NCBI GenBank assembly: GCA_031388585.1
Contig: JANMRU010000092.1
Span: 1-21,926, forward strand
Reading direction: 5' to 3'
Length of the DNA stretch: 21,926 bases
Source: PCC-6802 sp031388585
Lineage (GTDB): Bacteria; Cyanobacteriota; Cyanobacteriia; Pseudanabaenales; Pseudanabaenaceae
This document shows positions 1 to 6,222 of this stretch, in pieces (the first letter of the stretch is position 1; each line of letters begins with the position of its first letter). Below the pieces are notes generated by a model. The model did no database searches. It was not told the origin of the DNA and was given only the letters and a program-made list of their open reading frames with translations. The translations under genes and the position numbers were made by a program.

Positions 1-1
1 T

Positions 2-241
2 TCCCACGAGGAATTAGTTGATGCCGAACCTCGTGAAGTATTTATTATTGCCTGTTTGCTGATCCCAATCATTGGTATTGGCTTTTACCCCAAACTAATG
101 ACACAGGTCTATGACGCTACAACCTCAAAATTAGTAGCTACCCTGAGAGCATCAGTACCAACTTTAAACGAGCAGGTGAAAAAGCCTCTAGCTTATGTCG
201 GAGATATTAAGTCAGCTCCAATATTAGTCAGTTCCCAGTAA
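2..241 (+). CDS. ndhD: NAD(P)H-quinone oxidoreductase subunit 4 (NdhD), C-terminal fragment
   Basis: This is the last 79 codons of a gene that begins before the window. It reads through the left edge without a start and ends at TAA 239-241. The fragment holds the final hydrophobic helix (ACLLIPIIGIGFYPKLM) and a polar tail starting VYDATTSKLVATLRASVPTL. Both are characteristic of cyanobacterial NdhD, a proton-pumping antiporter-like membrane subunit of the thylakoid NDH-1 complex used in respiration, cyclic electron flow and CO2 uptake. Which NdhD paralogue it is cannot be told from the tail. A strong terminator follows 30 bases later, so the gene ends its transcription unit. The family call rests on recognition of the conserved C-terminal sequence. 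Confidence 0.85.
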   Translation, partial: SHEELVDAEPREVFIIACLLIPIIGIGFYPKLMTQVYDATTSKLVATLRASVPTLNEQVKKPLAYVGDIKSAPILVSSQ

Positions 242-270
242 TAAAGTTAACTTCAGCAACTAACTCAAAT

Positions 271-308
271 GGAGGCATATATATTTAAATATGTGCCTCC
301 ATTTTTTT
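271..308 (+). terminator. Intrinsic terminator after ndhD
   Basis: GGAGGCA at 271-277 pairs with TGCCTCC at 294-300. The intervening A/T-rich sequence can extend the stem, and a run of seven T follows at 302-308. It lies 30 bases after the ndhD stop. The first ATG of the downstream acetyltransferase frame (291) falls inside its right arm. Confidence 0.8.
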
Positions 309-911
309 ACCCAAATACCTGTGCATCATATTTCCCAAAAAAGCTCGCTGTTTAACGTTAGGTTAGCTCACCTAAAAGATGTAGCTAGCCTTTCTGATAT
401 CCTGACAACTAGTTTTTATTGTGATGGCAACCGCGAAAATGCTTATCTAACTCAGTGGCTGCAACCTTTTATTCGTTGGGGTATTTCTTTAGATCTGAGT
501 AACCGTCTCACAGATGACGGTTACAGATATGCTTGCCTTGTCGCTACCGAGATCGATAACCCTACGAAGGCGATCGCCACGATTGAGATGGGTCTGAGAC
601 AAGTACCGCGCACCAATTATTCTATCCCTTTATTTAACTGGCAAACTCCCCAGTACCCTTATTTGTTTAATTTAGCCGTACATCCAGAGTGGCGGCGGCG
701 CGGAGCCGCCGCGCAACTTCTAACTGCATCGGAGAACTTGGCTTTGCGTTGGGGGTATCAACAGCTTTATTTACACGTCCTGGATTGCAACTTGCCCGCC
801 CGGAAGCTTTATCAGCAATCTGGATATCAGTTTTACAAGGTAGAACCTGCGATTCGTTTTTGGCTAATTAATCACCATCGTCGTCTATTATTAAGAAAGG
901 TAATTAATTGA
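291..911 (+). CDS. GNAT-family N-acetyltransferase
   Basis: The protein is a single GNAT domain of up to 206 residues. The acetyl-CoA-binding motif A is clear: LFNLAVHPEWRRRGAAAQLL, with the R-R-x-G-x-A pyrophosphate loop at about residues 136-141. Motif B follows, with DCNLPARKLYQQSGYQFY at about 165-182. Such enzymes transfer acetyl from acetyl-CoA to an amine of a small molecule or protein; the substrate cannot be read from the sequence. The start is uncertain. ATG 291 sits inside the ndhD terminator, the first ~22 residues look unlike the domain, and GTG 321 is an in-frame alternative. No in-frame ATG lies between 291 and the domain. The loop codons 692-712 form a perfect GC-rich inverted repeat. 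The protein is probably cytoplasmic; there is no signal peptide. Confidence 0.8.
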   Translation: MCLHFFTQIPVHHISQKSSLFNVRLAHLKDVASLSDILTTSFYCDGNRENAYLTQWLQPFIRWGISLDLSNRLTDDGYRYACLVATEIDNPTKAIATIEMGLRQVPRTNYSIPLFNWQTPQYPYLFNLAVHPEWRRRGAAAQLLTASENLALRWGYQQLYLHVLDCNLPARKLYQQSGYQFYKVEPAIRFWLINHHRRLLLRKVIN

Positions 912-1000
912 TTAGTTATGTAAAATTAGTTATGCAAGCTGCTGCATAGCATACATAGTTACTATTGCAATTACCGCTTAAATATTCTTATATGAAAATT

Positions 1001-1016
1001 GCGCTACAATTAGCGC
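1001..1016. promoter_or_regulatory. Short perfect dyad upstream of the small ORF-desA unit
   Basis: GCGCTA (1001-1006) and TAGCGC (1011-1016) form a perfect 6-bp inverted repeat around CAAT, 45 bases before the start of the 60-codon gene. The rest of the 912-1061 spacer is A/T-rich and shows no gene. No T tract follows, so it is not an intrinsic terminator. It could be an operator or a 5'-UTR hairpin; the role is inferred from position only. Confidence 0.3.
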
Positions 1017-1061
1017 TGACAATCAAATGTTGTGGTGTGACATTACAGAGTCTATAAAAAT

Positions 1062-1244
1062 ATGGTTAAACAAGTGAATTCGCTCAAAAGTGAGGCTACA
1101 AGCCTAGCTGTCCCTGGTAAAAGTCTTTATAACGACAACGTTCAAACTGAATTTCTAGAATTGCAGACTGACATCGATACGCTACTTCAGCAACTCCAAA
1201 GTTTGAGCCGTCAGCGTCTTACCGAATCTGGGAGTGCCCAATAA
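1062..1244 (+). CDS. Small conserved-looking protein, translationally coupled to desA
   Basis: This is a 60-residue frame with ATG 1062 and stop TAA 1242-1244. The last base of the stop is the first base of the desaturase ATG, a tight overlap that suggests translational coupling. The protein is hydrophilic. A short N-terminal part contains VPGKSLYNDN, and a heptad-like amphipathic helix follows (VQTEFLELQTDIDTLLQQLQ, about residues 28-47), so it probably forms a coiled coil or helical hairpin. There is no membrane segment, signal peptide or metal motif. No function is recognised. The overlap and protein-like composition argue that it is real. A role linked to lipid desaturation is inferred from position only. 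Confidence 0.65.
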   Translation: MVKQVNSLKSEATSLAVPGKSLYNDNVQTEFLELQTDIDTLLQQLQSLSRQRLTESGSAQ

Positions 1245-2299
1245 TGACGATCGCACCAAGCGAAATTGCGGCTAGCGTTGCAACTAAATCGAATACTGCC
1301 ACTCTGCCATCAGGAACAACCCTGAGAGATATCATCAAGTCCCTTCCACCCGAAGTATTTACTAAAAGTGCATCTAGGGCTTGGCTGGGTTTTGCTTTTA
1401 GTATAATCGCCGTGGCCTTGGGATATGCCAGCATCACCTTCTCACCCTGGTACCTTCTTCCTTTTGCCTGGATCTTTACTGGCACTGCTTTAACAGGGTT
1501 CTTCGTCATAGGCCACGACTGCGGCCATCGCTCTTTCTCATCCAAAGTTTGGGTAAATAATCTGGTGGGACATGCGATGTTCCTGCCGCTGCTCTATCCG
1601 TTTCATCCATGGCGACTCAAACACGATCATCACCACGCCCATACTAATAAGCTAGGTGAGGATAATGCATGGTATCCGTTTACCGATGAACTCTATGGTG
1701 AAATCAAGCCATACGAGCAGTTCTTCTATAGGATTATTCGTGGCAGATTTTGGTGGATTGGCTCAATTATTCACTGGGCACTTTTGCATTTCGATGCTAG
1801 TCTCTATCCCGAGCGCCAAAGGGCGCAGGTAAGATTTTCTGCGGGCTTAGTGATTGCTTTCGCCGCGATCGCATTCCCATTAATGGTTGCCTTTGGCGGC
1901 GTTGTGGGATGGGTAAATTTCTTCTTGATGCCCTGGCTCGTTTACCACTTCTGGATGAGCACTTTTACGATCGTGCACCATACCATGCCCGATATTCAGT
2001 TCAAGGTTAGCGATCGCTGGAATGCCGCTCAGGATCAACTAACTGGAACTGTGCATTGTGACTATCCTGCTTGGGTAGAGTGGTTATGTCATGACATCAA
2101 CGTTCACATTCCTCATCACATTTCTACAGCTATTCCTTCATATAATCTACGCAAAGCACATCAGTCTTTACAGGAAAACTGGGGCGAGTATTTATACACT
2201 ACAAAGTTCTCTTGGGGACTAATGAAGCAGATTGGCGATCGCTGCCACATTCATGATGACGAAAATTGCTACCGTAGCTTTAAGCAAAGTGGCTTCTAG
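1244..2299 (+). CDS. desA: Acyl-lipid Delta-12-type fatty acid desaturase
   Basis: This 351-residue integral membrane desaturase carries the three histidine boxes that bind the di-iron centre: HDCGH at 91-95, HDHHH at 127-131 and HIPHH at 288-292. Hydrophobic segments lie at about 47-90 and 195-245. Box spacing and sequence (GHDCGHRSF, RLKHDHHHAHTN) match the cyanobacterial DesA group. These enzymes introduce a double bond at Delta-12 of oleoyl chains on membrane glycerolipids, using ferredoxin, and increase fluidity in the cold. Length is normal for the family and no key residue is missing. The ATG overlaps the stop of the preceding 60-codon gene by one base, so the two are probably co-transcribed. 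A strong terminator follows at 2322. Assignment to DesA rather than a neighbouring desaturase subgroup is from motif recognition, not a tree. Confidence 0.88.
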   Translation: MTIAPSEIAASVATKSNTATLPSGTTLRDIIKSLPPEVFTKSASRAWLGFAFSIIAVALGYASITFSPWYLLPFAWIFTGTALTGFFVIGHDCGHRSFSSKVWVNNLVGHAMFLPLLYPFHPWRLKHDHHHAHTNKLGEDNAWYPFTDELYGEIKPYEQFFYRIIRGRFWWIGSIIHWALLHFDASLYPERQRAQVRFSAGLVIAFAAIAFPLMVAFGGVVGWVNFFLMPWLVYHFWMSTFTIVHHTMPDIQFKVSDRWNAAQDQLTGTVHCDYPAWVEWLCHDINVHIPHHISTAIPSYNLRKAHQSLQENWGEYLYTTKFSWGLMKQIGDRCHIHDDENCYRSFKQSGF

Positions 2300-2321
2300 T
2301 TCCAAGCTGTAAAATTTAACT

Positions 2322-2354
2322 AAAAAAGGGTAGAGATGCGCTCTACCCTTTTTT
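2322..2354. terminator. Bidirectional intrinsic terminator between convergent genes
   Basis: The left arm 2322-2335 (six A then GGGTAGAG) and right arm 2341-2354 (CTCTACCC then six T) form a perfect 14-bp stem with a 5-base loop. The T tract on one strand is the A tract on the other, so it can end transcription of desA from the left and of the HPt gene from the right. Confidence 0.85.
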
Positions 2355-2373
2355 ATTGAATAAATCTTTTGTT

Positions 2374-3501
2374 TTAGCAGTCTTTGAGCTTAAGCATAAA
2401 TGCCTCAAGCTGCTCCCGAAACTCATCGGCATTACTGTCTTTGGATTTATCCCAGGCTGCCAACCATAAAGGGGCAGGCATATGTCCCGATGGAGCTGTG
2501 TCGCTATATTTTACAGATGCAGTCCGAATCCAAGAGCCGTTACTCCGCCAACCAATGCGATCGCCAAATTCCCGCCACTGCTCAGTAGCCCTATTTTCTT
2601 CCACAACCGCACCAAACACACTGCTGATATCATCATCTTCTTGCTGAAACATTGTGATCAGTTCTTGGGGCGGCATCATTTCTTTAAGAGGCGATGAAAC
2701 CACAATCTCTTGTGTGCGATGGGCTAAAACTAATTCTTGAGCTAGCTTCACTTCACGAATAACTATCGGAGCAAGCATCCTAAAGGAATTATTAGGGTTG
2801 CCAACTACTGATTTCACCACTTCAATTGTCTCGCACCATTGTTTAAGATCGAATTGATCTCCAGCCTGATAAAGCCGATCGCATATCGACTGTAGGTTTT
2901 GGCGACTGGTGGGGCGATCTGGCTCCTTAAATAGCTGTAGCATATCCCGTAGCATTACAGGGATATCTGATTGGAATACTAAGGTCATTGCCCTTTCTTC
3001 CCCAGAGGTTCTACCAACAGTAATTGGCTCGATCGTAGATTTAGAACTGCTAACAGGTGCTACTTCTTTTGGTTTACCACTTACCAGGTTGTGCAGGTGA
3101 ACTTTGAGGTCGGTAAATAGTGAATCTGAGTCAGCCATAATTTCATCGGCATCATCCTTGGTTAGCCCAAAAGGACTGCGCAGAAGCTCTAATAACTCTT
3201 GCAGCTTATCAAAACAGCGTAAAAATAATGTTTGTAGTTTCTGATCGACTTGAATATTGGAATTATCTTTGAGGGTCTTAAAGTGATCCTCTAATTGGTG
3301 TGAAATATTTTGGACGCTAGTAATACCAAGCATTGCTGCGCCACCTTTAATAGAGTGCGCCGCTCTAAATACTTCATTTACCATCTCGTTATCAGACAAC
3401 ATCAACTCCAAGTTGAGCATTCCATGTTCGAGCGTGGTTAAGTGCTCCATGGCTTCTTCGATGAAGTAGCCCATGATTTGGTTTTGTTTTGCGGGATCCA
3501 T
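2374..3501 (-). CDS. Stand-alone HPt (histidine phosphotransfer) domain protein
   Basis: This is a 375-residue protein. An N-terminal HPt domain spans about residues 1-105 and has the signature FRAAHSIKGGAAMLG, with the phospho-accepting histidine at about position 49. The helical pattern is that of the CheA P1 class, and LEDHFKTLKD follows. No kinase, CheW or receiver domain follows. A linker at about 140-170 is rich in Ser and Thr. The C-terminal ~200 residues are unrecognised; they look partly helical, with a Trp-rich segment at about 290-345 (WREFGDRIGWRSNGSWIRTA). HPt proteins relay phosphate between a hybrid kinase and a response regulator. Neither partner is encoded here. It is the last gene of a minus-strand cluster, 65 bases after the GUN4-domain gene. 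The C-terminal module may be a target or output domain; this is inference. Confidence 0.75.
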   Translation of the reverse strand: MDPAKQNQIMGYFIEEAMEHLTTLEHGMLNLELMLSDNEMVNEVFRAAHSIKGGAAMLGITSVQNISHQLEDHFKTLKDNSNIQVDQKLQTLFLRCFDKLQELLELLRSPFGLTKDDADEIMADSDSLFTDLKVHLHNLVSGKPKEVAPVSSSKSTIEPITVGRTSGEERAMTLVFQSDIPVMLRDMLQLFKEPDRPTSRQNLQSICDRLYQAGDQFDLKQWCETIEVVKSVVGNPNNSFRMLAPIVIREVKLAQELVLAHRTQEIVVSSPLKEMMPPQELITMFQQEDDDISSVFGAVVEENRATEQWREFGDRIGWRSNGSWIRTASVKYSDTAPSGHMPAPLWLAAWDKSKDSNADEFREQLEAFMLKLKDC

Positions 3502-3566
3502 AACTGCGAGTACCCTTATGGTGAAAATTACTTACCTAAACTAACTACCAGCCTTATTTACAAGCC

Positions 3567-4169
3567 TTATTTTTCTGTCATGGCAGCGCTATAAGCTTGG
3601 AGTTGACTTGTAAATCCAAAACGTCCCTGACTGTGCTTCTGCCACAGCATATCGATTGTGCGGATATCCTCGCAAGGTAGTTGCTGAATTTCTGCCGCAG
3701 AAAGATAACTACCCTTGGTTTTGCTTAGCGCCTCACATAATAAATCCCAGGTTTCCTGATTAGCTTTTTGCCAGTACCCATCTGATAGCAACGTGTTGAG
3801 CCTTGAGTAGTCTATGCCTACCGCTGAGCTAAATTTTTCCTGCAAGCTTGTTGAACGAACAGAAGTGGTGGCTGGTGAGCCAACTTGTGGCATAGGGCGT
3901 TTAAACTTCAGCACGATCGCACCATTGCCACTGCCATGATTACCATTAAGTAAAATCACTTCACCAGTTGCTGAAATCTTAGTGGAAACTTCCACTTCAT
4001 CTAGCTCTAGCCCACCCTGACTAGTTAAGTCTAAGTGCTGAACTAAACTAATTAACCGATTGAGGTTATCTGCGATCGCCTTAGCATCAACCGATTTAAC
4101 CACAGTTTGCCCATCGGTTCCTGTGCTGTGGTCATTTACCATTTCAATCAAAAATTCTTCACTACTCAT
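3567..4169 (-). CDS. GUN4-domain protein with an adaptor-like N-terminal domain
   Basis: A 200-residue protein with two parts. The C-terminal part (about 120-190) has GUN4 hallmarks: DYSRLNTLLSDGYWQKANQE, the L-P-C-E-D-I-R-T-I-D-M-L-W segment at about 164-176, and QGRFGF at 181-186. GUN4 binds porphyrins and stimulates Mg-chelatase in chlorophyll synthesis, but many cyanobacterial GUN4-domain proteins are signalling fusions. This domain is short, ending soon after the GRFGF segment. The N-terminal part (about 26-92) has a helix (AIADNLNRLISLVQHL) and a beta-rich stretch with LDEVEVSTKISATGEVILL and a Gly/Asn-rich turn ending IVLKFKRP. That pattern resembles the small Pepco/Trypco-type domains known from NTPase-linked conflict systems; this resemblance is from memory. 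The gene starts 29 bases after the CLC gene ends, so it is probably co-transcribed with it. A direct chlorophyll role is not supported by the neighbours. Confidence 0.72.
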   Translation of the reverse strand: MSSEEFLIEMVNDHSTGTDGQTVVKSVDAKAIADNLNRLISLVQHLDLTSQGGLELDEVEVSTKISATGEVILLNGNHGSGNGAIVLKFKRPMPQVGSPATTSVRSTSLQEKFSSAVGIDYSRLNTLLSDGYWQKANQETWDLLCEALSKTKGSYLSAAEIQQLPCEDIRTIDMLWQKHSQGRFGFTSQLQAYSAAMTEK

Positions 4170-4198
4170 AGCATTTAGAAACTAGGTGGGTAGATAGC

Positions 4199-6115
4199 TT
4201 ATAGGATTCGCTCAGCGCTGAGTGCTTCAGAGCGAAGATCGTCAGGCGTAATTTCGCTGGAAACTGAGATTCCGTCAGCTTCTTTAGGCTCAATTATATG
4301 CGGCGACTCTGCTTTGTTGGAAGCAATTTTATTCGCGATCGCCTGTTTTGTAAGTGCATTGGTATAGGCAGAGGCAATTGCTTCGCGATCGACAATGCCA
4401 ACCACACGACTGGTGGAGTGACGATCTACAACAGGGAGTTGTTGCAGATCTCTTGCCGCCATGCGTCTGATTGCGTCAGCAAGAGATTCATCGGCAAATG
4501 TATACAAAACCTCCTTAGTACAAACTTCTTGAACGGTTAGTTTGCTAAAGTGCTGGCTCAATTTAGGCAAAGAAAGAGCCCTCTCAATATCCTGCGTAGT
4601 TAGGATACCCAAAAGATGATGAGAGTCATCAACAACTAACGCACTGTGGAAATATCCACTAGTAAAAATCTGAGCTGCCTGCAAAATCGGCGTAGAGTAC
4701 TTGAATGTTAGCGGATGCACGCTCATTACCTCCGCAATTTTAATTTTAGAGAGCATTTCCACATCTTCTGCATTCGCGTCTTTCTTAGCGCCTAAGCCTG
4801 AAACCTGACCAGACTGCAACTGTTCTACCAGCCAAGCACATAAGCCCACAGATGCCATAAGCGGTAAAACAATGCGATAGTCGCGCGTCATCTCAAACAG
4901 AAGTAATACAGCGGTCAAAGGCGCTCTGACTGTACCCGCCAAAACAGCTGCCATCCCGACTAAAGCATAGGCTGGCGGTGCTGCAACTGGGATAAACCCA
5001 GGTAAGAGCGATCCTAAGGCTTGACCGTAGGCACTACCAAGAATAGCACCCAGAAATATGGCTGGGGCAAATATTCCACCCACAAATCCGCTACCTAAAC
5101 TAATCGCTGTGAGTGCAAGTTTGGTGAACAACAAGAGCACCAGCAGTCCAACTGAAAAATGTGCATCCTGGAGTAATGATTCGACTGTTTCATAACCAAT
5201 GCCCATCACTTCAGGAAATACAAGGGCTGTAACACCAATGCACAAGCCGCCGATCGCCAATTTAGATGGCATGGAAATCTCTGTCATCCAAGCAAAGCCT
5301 ACTATTTGCCCAGCAAATACTTCACGGGCAATCTGTAGCGCTTTCGTAAAGGCAACAGCTACCAAACTAGCCAGTAAACCCAAGCCCAGGTAGAGTGGCA
5401 GTTCCCAGTAGCTGCGCACATCGTAGGCGGGTAAATTAAAGGCTGGTTGTCCACCCAATCCAATTTGAGCTACCAAAGCAGAAACAACCGCCGCAATTAC
5501 AACAACACTAACGTTGGAGTTGAAGCTTGTTTTTGTAGTGCCAAACGTATCGCCCAATAAAACTTCTAGGGCAAAAAACACCCCCGCAATTGGAGCGTTA
5601 AAGCCAGCAGCAAGGCCAGCGGCAGCACCTGCTCCTACCAACAGTCGCGTTCGTTCGGTCGAAAACCCTAGTAATTGTCCTAACAGAGAACCAATATTAC
5701 TGCCAAGTTCGACACTAGGCCCTTCTGGGCCTAGTGAGGCTCCTGCCCCTAGAGATAGTGCTGCGGCAGCCGTTTTTAGCGGTATTTGCGCATATGGTAA
5801 TCTGCCGCCTTCCCTGGCAACGGCATTAGACAGGTTCCCAAAGCCGACTTCGGTTTGTTGTAGGCGCGATCGCAGGACACTAACTACTAAACCACCAATA
5901 ACTGGAATCAGGGCGATCGACCATCGACTATAACTAGAAAGCACAACCGCCAGCTGATGCCAGTAGAATTCCTGAGCTACATCAATCGACCAACGAAATA
6001 GTAAAACCCCAGCACCACTACCAAGACCCACCAAAATCGCCAGCACGAGCATTACAGCTGCAGCCGATGGTTGAAGGCGGTTTAATAGTACTACAAGAGG
6101 ACGTGAGAGCTGCAT
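4199..6115 (-). CDS. CLC-family anion channel/antiporter with C-terminal CBS pair
   Basis: A 638-residue membrane protein. The transmembrane CLC domain occupies about residues 15-435 and carries GPEGP at 129-133 (gating glutamate at about 131), GFNAPIAGVFFALE at 171-184, and GSGFVGGIFAP at 341-351. Two CBS domains follow, at about 458-515 and 525-585, which usually bind adenine nucleotides and modulate transport. The family moves chloride or other anions across membranes, as a channel or in exchange for protons. The internal proton glutamate of the E. coli exchanger (the second E of its E-E-M-R) is V185 here, as in CLC channels. The usual G-S-G-I-P motif is not seen; T-E-V-G-F-G-N-L stands in that region. 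The C-terminal ~50 residues are polar and unrecognised. The gene is inside the minus-strand cluster, 107 bases after zam and 29 before the GUN4 gene. Confidence 0.88.
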   Translation of the reverse strand: MQLSRPLVVLLNRLQPSAAAVMLVLAILVGLGSGAGVLLFRWSIDVAQEFYWHQLAVVLSSYSRWSIALIPVIGGLVVSVLRSRLQQTEVGFGNLSNAVAREGGRLPYAQIPLKTAAAALSLGAGASLGPEGPSVELGSNIGSLLGQLLGFSTERTRLLVGAGAAAGLAAGFNAPIAGVFFALEVLLGDTFGTTKTSFNSNVSVVVIAAVVSALVAQIGLGGQPAFNLPAYDVRSYWELPLYLGLGLLASLVAVAFTKALQIAREVFAGQIVGFAWMTEISMPSKLAIGGLCIGVTALVFPEVMGIGYETVESLLQDAHFSVGLLVLLLFTKLALTAISLGSGFVGGIFAPAIFLGAILGSAYGQALGSLLPGFIPVAAPPAYALVGMAAVLAGTVRAPLTAVLLLFEMTRDYRIVLPLMASVGLCAWLVEQLQSGQVSGLGAKKDANAEDVEMLSKIKIAEVMSVHPLTFKYSTPILQAAQIFTSGYFHSALVVDDSHHLLGILTTQDIERALSLPKLSQHFSKLTVQEVCTKEVLYTFADESLADAIRRMAARDLQQLPVVDRHSTSRVVGIVDREAIASAYTNALTKQAIANKIASNKAESPHIIEPKEADGISVSSEITPDDLRSEALSAERIL

Positions 6116-6222
6116 AGCATCTGGCGTAGGGTTTCTAGCTGAACGTTAGTAAAAAAATATAGTTATTGAGTTTAGCTCTAGGCCAAAAAATTAATGCAGT
6201 TAACAACCGATACTAACCCTAT

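Noticed and set aside
5514..5933. 139-codon plus-strand frame opposite the CLC gene
   Set aside because: Antisense shadow; Pro/Ala/Arg-rich as expected from reversed Gly/Ala/Leu codons of a membrane protein.
4199..6115. Fluoride-type CLC antiporter
   Set aside because: The motif is GPEGP rather than G-R-E-G-T, and two CBS domains are present, which the short fluoride CLCs lack.
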